This document shows, piece after piece, positions 9,081 through 16,933 of a DNA stretch of 64,000 nt (positions are counted from its first letter, which is position 1; every line of letters starts with the position of its first letter). The notes beneath the pieces are model-generated. The model was not told the origin of the DNA. It did not search any database and saw nothing but the letters and a program-made list of their open reading frames with translations. Location of the stretch: the NCBI GenBank assembly GCA_002748735.1, contig PDTC01000010.1, positions 124,001 to 188,000 of the forward strand, written 5' to 3'. This DNA comes from Desulfobulbus propionicus (GTDB taxonomy: Bacteria; Desulfobacterota; Desulfobulbia; Desulfobulbales; Desulfobulbaceae). The translations under genes and the position numbers were made by a program.

Positions 9081-9616
9081 GCACGAAAACCTTTGGCGGT
9101 CCAGTCCTCTTTCTTGACCGCGACGATATCAACACCGACGAGATCATCCCGGCCAAGTACCTGACCGAGATCAGCAAAATGGCGCTCAAGCCGCACCTGC
9201 TCGAAGACCTCTATTTCGAGGACGGCAGTTTTGATCCCGCCTCCAAAGAGATGCTGGAGGCGCGCGTGGTTGTCACCCGCTCCAACTTTGGCTGCGGTTC
9301 ATCGCGTGAACACGCGGTGTGGGCCCTTGAGGTCAACGACATCAACCTCGTCATCGCCTCGGGATTTGCCCGGATTTTTCGGCAGAACATGTTCAACTGC
9401 GGTATCCTTGCGGTGGAACTCTCCCCGGACGAGCTCGACCGCCTGTTTGCCCTGACCGGCAAGGTGACCATCAGTGTCGATCTCGACAACGAAACCCTGA
9501 GCGCTGGCAGTGACAAGGCTGCCGAGCCCCTGGTCTTCTCCTTTTCCCTCAACGGCTTTGACAAGGATCTGGTCAGCGCCGGCGGCTGGCTGGCCTATGC
9601 CAACGCCAACTACTGA
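9077..9616 (+). CDS. leuD: 3-isopropylmalate dehydratase small subunit
   Basis: The 179-residue swivel-domain partner of LeuC. The motif GGPVLFLDRDDINTDEIIPAKYL opens the protein, and the substrate-specificity loop NFGCGSSREHAVWAL lies near residues 73-88; both are hallmarks of the family. It starts within the last codon of leuC (ATGA overlap), as expected for subunits made in equal amounts. The length is slightly above the usual 160-170 residues, with the extra at the C-terminus (LNGFDKDLVSAGGWLAYANANY). Confidence 0.93.
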   Translation: MSTKTFGGPVLFLDRDDINTDEIIPAKYLTEISKMALKPHLLEDLYFEDGSFDPASKEMLEARVVVTRSNFGCGSSREHAVWALEVNDINLVIASGFARIFRQNMFNCGILAVELSPDELDRLFALTGKVTISVDLDNETLSAGSDKAAEPLVFSFSLNGFDKDLVSAGGWLAYANANY

Positions 9617-9641
9617 CCTGCGGAGCAACAACAGAGCTGCC

Positions 9642-10817
9642 ATGGACCCCGTGTTTGCCGAGCGGATTGCCGCTGTACCCAAATCGTTTATCCGGGAAAT
9701 CCTCAAGGTTACCCTCAGGCCCGAGATCATCAGTTTTGCCGGCGGCCTGCCCAACCGCGACCTCTTTCCGGTGGCAGCCCTGCAGCGGGCTGCCAGCCAG
9801 ATCTTTGCGGAAGCGGGCCAGGATATCCTCCAGTACGCCAGCAGTGAAGGCTACCTGCCCCTGCGCGAATATATTGCCGAGCGCTACCGCAGCCACCAGG
9901 GTCTTGTTGTTGCTGCCGACAATATCCTCATCACCACCGGCTCCCAGCAGGGACTCGACCTGCTAGGCAAGGTCCTGGTCAATGAGGGTGACGGCGTTGC
10001 CATTGAGGAGCCTGGTTATCTCGGCGCTATTCAGGCCTTTGCCCTGTATCGCCCGCGATTTCTGCCAATTCCCCTGACCGATGAAGGGCTCGAGGTGGAA
10101 CGACTTGCAGTAGCCTTGCAAGATCAGTGCCCCAAACTGCTGTACACGGTTGCCAACTTTCAGAACCCGGCAGGCATCTCCTCTACCGAGGCCAACCGTC
10201 GGCAGGTTGCAGCGATCCTCGCTGATTCGGGCTGTTGGCTGATCCAGGATGACCCCTATGGTGAGCTCCGCTTTTCAGGAACCCCTGCCCCGAGCTTTGC
10301 CAGCCTGCTCCCGGACCAGACCGTTCTCCTGGGCTCTTTCTCCAAGACGGTTGCCCCCGGGTTGCGCCTGGGCTGGCTGGTGGCACCGCCCCACCTGATG
10401 GCCAAGCTGCTCATTGCCAAGCAGGCCGCTGATCTGCATAGCGACACCCTGGCCCAGCGGCTTCTCCACCGGTTTCTCCTGGATAACGATCTGGATCAGC
10501 ATATTGCCACCATCACTGAGGTGTATGGCCGCCAGAAGGCAGCCATGGTCGAGGCCCTGGCCATGTACCTCCCGGGAATCCACCACACCAACCCGGATGG
10601 AGGTATGTTTCTCTGGCTGACCCTACCGCAGTCGCGCTCTGCCATGGACCTCTTTCACCGGGCCATCGACGGCAATGTCGCCTTTGTTCCCGGGGCACCG
10701 TTCTATACCAGGAAGGCAGGTGACAATACCCTGCGGCTCAACTTTTCCTGTGTGGATACCGCCACCATTGCCGAGGGGATCAGGCGGCTGGCTGCCGCCT
10801 ATGACGCGACCACCTAG
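9642..10817 (+). CDS. PLP-dependent class I/II aminotransferase (2-aminoadipate/branched-chain type)
   Basis: This 391-residue fold-type I aminotransferase resembles the LysN/MocR-like group that accepts 2-aminoadipate, leucine or aromatic 2-oxo acids. It opens SFIREILKVTLRPEIISFAGGLPNRDLFP, has the substrate motif LITTGSQQGLDLLGK, the PLP-binding aspartate region QDDPYGELRF, and the Schiff-base lysine in LGSFSKTVAPGLRLGW. No winged-helix MocR domain is present. It starts 25 nt after leuD, so the set leuC-leuD-aminotransferase suggests transamination of 2-oxoisocaproate; this is inferred from position only. Its TAG stop lies inside a CTAG that also supplies the stop of the convergent YcaO gene. 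Confidence 0.87.
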   Translation: MDPVFAERIAAVPKSFIREILKVTLRPEIISFAGGLPNRDLFPVAALQRAASQIFAEAGQDILQYASSEGYLPLREYIAERYRSHQGLVVAADNILITTGSQQGLDLLGKVLVNEGDGVAIEEPGYLGAIQAFALYRPRFLPIPLTDEGLEVERLAVALQDQCPKLLYTVANFQNPAGISSTEANRRQVAAILADSGCWLIQDDPYGELRFSGTPAPSFASLLPDQTVLLGSFSKTVAPGLRLGWLVAPPHLMAKLLIAKQAADLHSDTLAQRLLHRFLLDNDLDQHIATITEVYGRQKAAMVEALAMYLPGIHHTNPDGGMFLWLTLPQSRSAMDLFHRAIDGNVAFVPGAPFYTRKAGDNTLRLNFSCVDTATIAEGIRRLAAAYDATT

Positions 10818-12487
10818 AGGGAGACAGCGGTGTTACCCTGCACGTCCTGCTGAAGGCGGGCAAACAGCCGGGGTGACAACCGCGAGTTATGGTCAAAGTC
10901 AGCCATCAGTTCCATGCCGGGAACCACAGCGCGACACACCGGGATATCGAGATCAGCCCGGGTGAGATCGACATAGGCCGGCATCCGGCCGCTTGCCGCA
11001 AGTGCTGTTTCAAGCAGGGCAAGATCACCACTGAAGCTGCCGGTTGAGAGGTCTGGCAGGTCTTCGAGGACGCAGACCGGCAGCCCTTCCGGAGCAGGAC
11101 GGCCCGGCGGCCCCCAGGGGTAGGGATACGGCACCTCGAGCATGGCGGAAAAACATGCCTCAGGGCCGTGTAAACCGGCAGCCGCCCCCTTGACGACCTG
11201 CCCCTCCGGACCAAGCACAAAGGCACGGTAGCACGGCACCCCAAGCTCTGGGGTAATATCTTCAAAAAACACCGCAATGCCCCGCCGGGCAAAGTCATCA
11301 AGCAGTGCTGCCCGCTGACCATCCCGTGACTCCAGACGAAAACAGCGCCTGGTGTTGTGGGGGGTGACGCTCTCGGCATCACGTTCGATAACCTCGAGCA
11401 GGGCTGTGACCCGGGCGCGATCCATGTCCAGTCCTGCGCCAAGACCGGTGGAGCCCAGGCCGCTGCACAGGGCGGGCTCGTCCAGGTTGGCGAGAAGAAA
11501 GACAAACTGGGCCGGCACCAGCACTGGGGAGCCATCAGGATACGTCCCCCTGACCCAGTGGAGTATCTGGTCGCTGTCCGGTACTTCGAGGGGCAGTGAC
11601 GCCGGTGCCAGGGCCTCGTGGCGCACCGACGAGTAGCGGGCCCGTACCAGGGACAGGGGTGTCCTGTACGCCAACGCTCCTGCCGGCCCGATACTGGCCC
11701 AGCTTGAAAAGCGCTCGCAGATCTCCATCAGCAGCCCGGCCTGGGCTGCCTCAAACTCGGTACCCCGTCCAAAAGAGGTCTGGGTGCCGCTGAGCACATA
11801 GCCCAGGCAGCCATTCTCGACACGGATCTCCATGCCCCAGTTGCGTACCAGGCCCACCGGGGCCAGAGACATCTGGTGCAGCATCTGCCTGTCGAGCCGA
11901 ACGCCGGCAGCGGCAAGCGCCTGCCTGGCCCGGCAGGAAGCCTCCTCAGGGGAAGCCCCCTGGGTTCTACTGCTATCCTGACAGGCGTGCTGGGCAGCAT
12001 CGCTGAAACGCGTTACCGGAACAATGTCCCTGCCTGCCGCGGCGATCGTCTCGGCAGGGTATGGCAGTGGCGGCCAGGTTTGAGGATCGGCCAGTTCAGC
12101 ATGGTTGAGGATGTTGTCAGCAAAACGTCTGCTCCAGGCCCTGTGCAGGGCCATATCTGCAAAACCCTCCTGGGCAAGGTCGACAAGCGGGGTCTTTGCC
12201 AGAGACAGCGGCGTTAGCGCAGGCACATCCAGGTCATCACGCTGCAGGGCAGCCTCGGCCAGCAGGGGCGCAATCACCGGCATTGCCGCAAATTCACGGG
12301 CAAAGCGTTCCACCGCCTCCACTGGCATGGCAAGGACCCGACCAAGAAGATACCGGTGCATGAAATCGTCAAGCGGATGTCTTGCCAGATACCTGACAGC
12401 ATCGCCATCAGCAAGATCCGCCTCAGGCTCACAGGCCAGATACCCTATGGTGGCGGCAGCCTCTGTCAGTTGCAGCGTATAGCGCAT
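10814..12487 (-). CDS. Second YcaO-family protein, divergent, stand-alone
   Basis: A 557-residue protein. About 190 residues of helical sequence with no family I recognise (MRYTLQLTEAAATIGYLACE...) precede a YcaO domain from about residue 190 to the end. Recognisable YcaO features are GRGTEFEAAQAGLLMEICERFSSW and LDMDRARVTALLEVIERDAE, the acidic helices that bind Mg-ATP. The late helix CFSAMLEVPYPYPWG replaces the usual pattern. The C-terminus ends NTAVSL and lacks the PxPxP tail of azoline-forming cyclodehydratases, and it has no TPR part, so it differs from the YcaO protein at 2428-4176. No TfuA, E1-like protein or precursor peptide is adjacent. Substrate is unknown. Confidence 0.75.
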   Translation of the reverse strand: MRYTLQLTEAAATIGYLACEPEADLADGDAVRYLARHPLDDFMHRYLLGRVLAMPVEAVERFAREFAAMPVIAPLLAEAALQRDDLDVPALTPLSLAKTPLVDLAQEGFADMALHRAWSRRFADNILNHAELADPQTWPPLPYPAETIAAAGRDIVPVTRFSDAAQHACQDSSRTQGASPEEASCRARQALAAAGVRLDRQMLHQMSLAPVGLVRNWGMEIRVENGCLGYVLSGTQTSFGRGTEFEAAQAGLLMEICERFSSWASIGPAGALAYRTPLSLVRARYSSVRHEALAPASLPLEVPDSDQILHWVRGTYPDGSPVLVPAQFVFLLANLDEPALCSGLGSTGLGAGLDMDRARVTALLEVIERDAESVTPHNTRRCFRLESRDGQRAALLDDFARRGIAVFFEDITPELGVPCYRAFVLGPEGQVVKGAAAGLHGPEACFSAMLEVPYPYPWGPPGRPAPEGLPVCVLEDLPDLSTGSFSGDLALLETALAASGRMPAYVDLTRADLDIPVCRAVVPGMELMADFDHNSRLSPRLFARLQQDVQGNTAVSL

Positions 12488-12722
12488 TGTCGAAACTCCG
12501 AAAAAGATAGACCTCGTTCTTGCCCCTTACCGGCTACCACAGGACGTTGCCCCTGGGCATGCCGGCAAAAAAAATACTATTCAACGGCAATCAGGATCTT
12601 GTCAAGTGCCAGGGTGGACTTTTTGGATGACGCCAGGTAGGGGGCTGCCAGGTTTCTCAAGTAGAACAGAGGCCCTGACCAGGACGGTGATTCCCGGCCA
12701 GGGTTGAGTGGTATTTTCAAGG

Positions 12723-12751
12723 TTGTCTTTTACCGGCTAAAGGGGTAAAGT
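12723..12751 (+). promoter_or_regulatory. Candidate promoter of the beta-helix array
   Basis: TTGTCT at 12723-12728 and TAAAGT at 12746-12751 are separated by 17 nt and lie about 80 nt before the structured leader. Each box has four of six consensus bases, so support is modest. Confidence 0.3.
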
Positions 12752-12834
12752 ACCTCTGTTTCTGGCTGCGGCCGCATGAACAGCCCGTCACAGAAATATC
12801 CCTCTTTTTTCCGCCTTCCCTTCCGGTGCGGCCA

Positions 12835-12883
12835 GCCAGTGGCAGCAAAAGCTTGCGGGCTCACCCTCCTGCAGCCCGCTGGC
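12835..12883 (+). promoter_or_regulatory. Structured 5' leader, copy 1
   Basis: The RNA would fold as an 8-bp stem (GCCAGUGG with CCGCUGGC) that encloses an 11-nt 5' bulge CAGCAAAAGCU and a 6-bp hairpin (UGCGGG with CCUGCA, 8-nt loop). The start codon of the gene is about 45 nt further on. The same element precedes the other two array genes. I could not match it to a riboswitch class I know. Confidence 0.45.
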
Positions 12884-12928
12884 AACTCAAGCTGTGGCGC
12901 CTTGACACAGCGCTCCAAGGAGACGAAC

Positions 12929-14197
12929 ATGCGCACCCTTTTTCTGCTGTTGTTAGCCATTTTTTCAGGAACCCTGCCCTGCCAGGCGAACGATGTGTAT
13001 GTCGACGGTACCTACGGGCAGGACAACCCCACCTGTGGTCTGTCACCAGACCAGCCCTGCAAAACCGTGAAGCATGTGCTTCACACTTTTTATTTTACAC
13101 CCCTGAACATAAAAATGGCCGTCGGCACCTATTCCGAGAATATTTCCCTGAACGATGTTTCTCCGCAAGACCTGACCCTGGAAGGGGGCTGGAACCAAAA
13201 CTTTACTGCCCAGCAGTGTGATCCTGACCTGACTGTTCTGGAACAGCCTGATAACGAAGAGTATGTGCTGTACACGTACCGTGAAAAGGCGAAACAGTAC
13301 AACCTGCGCCTCTCCTGCCTGACCCTGCGGGAAGACCCTGCCGCTGGAGACTGGCTGCCCCTTGTCAAAGTAGAGGTTGATGAACAGGCCAAGCTCACCT
13401 TTACCATGAATCGATGCGTCGTTGACGAACGTGTCGGGTCAGGTGTATGTTTGACTACTCGTGGCGACGCCACCATGCATGCAACCATGGCAAATACCAT
13501 CTTCAGAAATGCTCATTCTACTGAGCCGGGGCCTTTCGGCGGTGGAGTATTGGCATCCTCGAGAGACAGCTCGAAGCTGACCCTTACCATGAAAAACTGT
13601 CTGTTGCATAATAATACCGTCTATAACGGTGCCGGGATATATGTTGACTCTGGCAACACCTCTCTGCTGACCGCCGACCTGACCAACGTCACTGTCACCA
13701 ATAACCATGCGGAAGGATATGGTGGTGGTTTATCCGCTACCAGCATTGATACCTCAACCCTCACCATCAATCTCACCAATGCCATTATCCACAGCAATAG
13801 TGCCGATAGTGCTGGAAATGATCTCCGTTTAATCGGACAACCAGGGGGCTCCACCAACACGACCAATGTCCGCTACTCGATCATTGGTGAGGTTGTTAAC
13901 CATGGCGCCACCTGGAACGACAACGGCCACAACCTGGAGGTGAATCCTCACCTGAACAGCAGCTATCACCTGCGATCCGGCTCACCCGCCATTGACGCCG
14001 GGATATGTGGCGAGTTGGACTGGGTTCTGTATACTCGCATCGCCCCCTACTTTGATATTGACGGGGATCCACGCCCCCCCTTCCCCGCGCTAACCGGCTG
14101 CGACATTGGTGCTGATGAGTATGTGAGGGAAGATGAAGATTCGCTCTGCTTTCCGGTGAAAGCGAAAAACGGCACTACCACCATCATCTGCCTGTAG
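12929..14197 (+). CDS. Secreted parallel beta-helix protein, array gene 1
   Basis: A 422-residue exported protein with one repeat unit. The signal peptide MRTLFLLLLAIFSGTLPCQA is cleaved before NDVYVDGTYGQD; no lipobox is present. The head motif VDGTYGQDNPTCGLSPDQPCKTVKHV is the start typical of DUF1565-like or choice-of-anchor Q beta-helix proteins. It is followed by rungs rich in N-T-I-F, LTMKNCLLHNNTV, LTNVTVTNNHA and LTNAIIHSNSA. The fold closes with SPAIDAGICG, DIDGDPRPPF and GCDIGADEYV. A separate tail, CFPVKAKNGTTTIICL, ends the chain. The ATG at 12929 has AAGGAG upstream. Function is unknown: cell-surface adhesin, polysaccharide binder or lyase are possible, and no catalytic residues can be named. 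Confidence 0.85.
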   Translation: MRTLFLLLLAIFSGTLPCQANDVYVDGTYGQDNPTCGLSPDQPCKTVKHVLHTFYFTPLNIKMAVGTYSENISLNDVSPQDLTLEGGWNQNFTAQQCDPDLTVLEQPDNEEYVLYTYREKAKQYNLRLSCLTLREDPAAGDWLPLVKVEVDEQAKLTFTMNRCVVDERVGSGVCLTTRGDATMHATMANTIFRNAHSTEPGPFGGGVLASSRDSSKLTLTMKNCLLHNNTVYNGAGIYVDSGNTSLLTADLTNVTVTNNHAEGYGGGLSATSIDTSTLTINLTNAIIHSNSADSAGNDLRLIGQPGGSTNTTNVRYSIIGEVVNHGATWNDNGHNLEVNPHLNSSYHLRSGSPAIDAGICGELDWVLYTRIAPYFDIDGDPRPPFPALTGCDIGADEYVREDEDSLCFPVKAKNGTTTIICL

Positions 14198-14264
14198 GGA
14201 GTCTTTGCCTGCAGGAGACACTTGCCGTTGAGCAGACGCATGAGATAAGTGGCTGATGTGGCCA

Positions 14265-14313
14265 GCCAGTGGCAGCAAAAGCTTGCGGGCTCACCCACCT
14301 GCAGCCCGCTGGC
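14265..14313 (+). promoter_or_regulatory. Structured 5' leader, copy 2
   Basis: Same stem-bulge-hairpin arrangement as the copy at 12835-12883, with one change in the apical loop (CUCACCCA). It starts 67 nt after the stop of array gene 1 and ends 45 nt before the start of array gene 2. The whole 161-nt intergenic segment is nearly identical to that before array gene 3. Confidence 0.45.
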
Positions 14314-14358
14314 AACTCAAGCTGAGGCGCCTTGACACAGCGCCCCAAGGAGGTGAAC

Positions 14359-16770
14359 ATGCGCACCATTTTTCTGCTGTTGTTAGCCATTTTTGCAGGA
14401 ACCCTGCCCTGCCAGGCAGTGGACTATCATGTCAATGGTGCCACCGGGCAGGACACCTCCACCTGCGGCCCACTAACCCAGCCCTGCAAAACCGTGAAGC
14501 AGGCAGTGGATAATGCCGGCACAACCACGCCCGTGAAGGTGAAGATCGTTGGTGGCCCCGTCGGCACCTATTCCGAGAATATTTCCCTGAACAACAATTC
14601 CCCGCAAGACCTGACCCTGGAAGGGGGCTGGAATCCTGATTTTACCCACCAGCTATGCGCCCCTGGCTGGACTGTTCTGCAACAGCTTGATGACGAAATT
14701 TATCTGCTGAGATCTCAGCGCACCGAGGCGAAACAGTACAACCTGCGCCTCTCCTGCCTGACCCTGCGGGAAAACACTGCTACCGGGACGTTTAATAGCC
14801 TTATCCACGTAAATTCGAAAGAACAGGCAGTTCAACGCTTTACCATGAATCGATGCCTGCTGGAGGGCTATGTCGGCTCAGGTGTGGACTTAATGACTTA
14901 TGGAAATAGCTCCATGAATGCAACCATAAAAAATACCATCTTCAGAAACGCTCACCCTTACCCCTCAGGCTCAGCCGACGGTGGAGGAGTATATACTTTT
15001 TCGGCAGGCAACTCGGAACTACTCCTTACCATGGAAAACTGTATGGTCTATGACAATAGCGCCTTTCGCGGTGGCGGGATGAAATTTTACTCCAACGGTG
15101 CTTCCACCCAGGCTGCCACCCTGACCAACATCACCGTCACCAATAACCATGCAGCAGCTGGAGGGGGTGGTTTATCCGCTGTCAGCATTGATACCTCAAC
15201 CCTCACCGTTAATCTCACCAATGCCATTATCCATGGCAATACTGACTTAGGTGAAAATGATATCCTTTTAATCCAGCAAGGTACCAGCACCACCACGGTC
15301 AATGCCAGCTACTCGATCATCGGTGACGTTGACAACAATACCGCCACCTGGAACGACAACGGCCACAACCTGGAGGTGGATCCCGGCCTGGACAGCAGCT
15401 ATCACCTGCAGCTCGGCTCATCTGCCATTGACGCCGGAATATGCGGTTCCCAACTTGGTGGGACATATTATCGCATCGCCCCCTACTTTGATATTGACGG
15501 GGATCCACGCCCCGGCTTCCCCAAGCTGAACGGCTGCGACATTGGCGCCGACGAGTATCTGAGGGAATATGTGTATGTCAATGGCACCACCGGGCAGGAT
15601 ACCTCCACCTGTGGCTCGCTGAGTGAGCCCTGCAAAACCGTGAAAAAGGCAGTGCTCAATGGCTATCCAAGCACGTCTTTGAACGTGAGGATCGCTGCTG
15701 GCACCTATGTCGAGCATATTACATTGGGGGGTTGGCTTCCTAATCTGCCAGAGCTTACCCTGCAGGGGGGCTGGAACCCTAACTTTACCGACCACCAATG
15801 TGATCCTGGCCTGACCGTTCTGGAACAACCTGATGACAGAGATAATGTGCTGTGGACTCGCCGCACCGAGGCGAAACAGTACAACCTGCGTCTCTCCTGC
15901 CTGACCCTGCGGGAACCTACCGGGTGGCAGGAGCCCCTTGTCGATATAGCTTCTGAAGAACAGGCCGACTTTACTTTTACCATGGAGCACTGCGTACTGG
16001 ACGGTTGTTTCGGACCAGGCCTGAGACTGAAGACCAGGGATGACGCCTCCATGTATGCAGTCATAACAGACACCATTTTCAGGAATGGTCGCCTTGCTCC
16101 CTATCCGGGAGACCCGACATCCGGCGGTGGCGTAACGGTAACTTCGTGGAACCACTCGGAGTTGAACCTTACCATGAAAAACTGTCTGATATATAACAAC
16201 AGCACCCTTAGCGGTGGCGGGATGCAATTTTACTCCAGAGACGCAACCACGTTGACCGCCTATCTGACCAACATCACCATCGCCAATAACCAGGCAAAAG
16301 CGAGTGGCGGGGGGGTCTCCGCTGAAAGTTGGGAGAGCTCAGCGCTCACCTTCAACCTCACCAATGCCATTATCCACGGCAATAGTGCTGATAATGCTGA
16401 AAATGATATCCTTTTAATCCAGCGAGATACCAGCACCGCCACGGTCAATGCCCGCTACTCGATCATTGGTGAGGTTGTTAACCATGGCGCCACCTGGAAC
16501 GACAACGGCCACAACCTGGAGGTGGATCCTCACCTGGACAGCAGCTATCACCTGCGGTCCGACTCACCTGCCATTAACGCCGGAATATGCGCGTATCAAT
16601 TTGGTTGGGGATATTTTCGCCTCGCCCCCTACTTTGATATTGACGGGGATCCACGCCCCCCCTTCTCCGCGCTGACCGGCTGTGACATTGGTGCTGATGA
16701 GTATGTGAAGGATTCGCTCTGCTTTCCGGTGAAAGCGAAAAACGGCACTACCGCCATCATCTGCCTGTAG
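14359..16770 (+). CDS. Secreted double beta-helix protein, array gene 2 (in-frame fusion of two units)
   Basis: An 803-residue exported protein with the same signal peptide as its neighbours (ends LPCQA, then VDYHVNGATGQD). It carries two full beta-helix units. The first ends GCDIGADEYLRE near 15570 and runs directly into the second unit's head motif YVYVNGTTGQDTSTCG, with no signal peptide or tail between. The second unit ends GCDIGADEYVKDS plus the tail CFPVKAKNGTTAIICL. The arrangement is what results if two tandem genes were fused by deleting one tail, the intergenic leader and one signal peptide. The ATG has AAGGAGGTGAAC directly upstream. Beta-helix rungs are seen in both halves (LTMENCMVYDNSA, LTNITVTNNHA; LTMKNCLIYNNST, LTNITIANNQA). 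Confidence 0.85.
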   Translation: MRTIFLLLLAIFAGTLPCQAVDYHVNGATGQDTSTCGPLTQPCKTVKQAVDNAGTTTPVKVKIVGGPVGTYSENISLNNNSPQDLTLEGGWNPDFTHQLCAPGWTVLQQLDDEIYLLRSQRTEAKQYNLRLSCLTLRENTATGTFNSLIHVNSKEQAVQRFTMNRCLLEGYVGSGVDLMTYGNSSMNATIKNTIFRNAHPYPSGSADGGGVYTFSAGNSELLLTMENCMVYDNSAFRGGGMKFYSNGASTQAATLTNITVTNNHAAAGGGGLSAVSIDTSTLTVNLTNAIIHGNTDLGENDILLIQQGTSTTTVNASYSIIGDVDNNTATWNDNGHNLEVDPGLDSSYHLQLGSSAIDAGICGSQLGGTYYRIAPYFDIDGDPRPGFPKLNGCDIGADEYLREYVYVNGTTGQDTSTCGSLSEPCKTVKKAVLNGYPSTSLNVRIAAGTYVEHITLGGWLPNLPELTLQGGWNPNFTDHQCDPGLTVLEQPDDRDNVLWTRRTEAKQYNLRLSCLTLREPTGWQEPLVDIASEEQADFTFTMEHCVLDGCFGPGLRLKTRDDASMYAVITDTIFRNGRLAPYPGDPTSGGGVTVTSWNHSELNLTMKNCLIYNNSTLSGGGMQFYSRDATTLTAYLTNITIANNQAKASGGGVSAESWESSALTFNLTNAIIHGNSADNAENDILLIQRDTSTATVNARYSIIGEVVNHGATWNDNGHNLEVDPHLDSSYHLRSDSPAINAGICAYQFGWGYFRLAPYFDIDGDPRPPFSALTGCDIGADEYVKDSLCFPVKAKNGTTAIICL

Positions 16771-16837
16771 GGGGTCTTTGCCTGCAGGAGACACTTGCCG
16801 TTGAGCAGACGCATGAGATAAGTGGCTGATGTGGCCA

Positions 16838-16888
16838 GCCAGTGGCAGCAAAACCTTGCGGGCTCACCCCCACCTGCAGCCCACTGGC
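16838..16888 (+). promoter_or_regulatory. Structured 5' leader, copy 3
   Basis: Same fold as the other two copies. The 3' strand of the outer stem reads CCACUGGC instead of CCGCUGGC, which turns a U-G wobble into a U-A pair and so keeps the helix. The apical loop is 2 nt longer, and the bulge has one change (AAAACCU). These differences fall where the proposed structure tolerates them. Confidence 0.45.
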
Positions 16889-16933
16889 AACTCAAGCTGA
16901 GGCGCCTTGACACAGCGCCCCAAGGAGGTGAAC

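Larger units (their letters stand above)
12488..12928. other. Intergenic region between ycaO-like gene and beta-helix array
   Basis: This 441-nt stretch separates two divergently transcribed genes and must contain both promoters. I see no credible coding sequence. It holds a candidate plus-strand promoter at 12723-12751 and the first copy of the structured leader at 12835-12883. The part from about 12490 to 12720 shows nothing I can name. Confidence 0.6.

Noticed and set aside
12835-12883. c-di-GMP-I riboswitch in the beta-helix leader
   Set aside because: Only one half loosely matches (CAGCAAAAGC then GCGGG). The GGCAAACC part and the three-helix layout are missing, so the class name is not supported.
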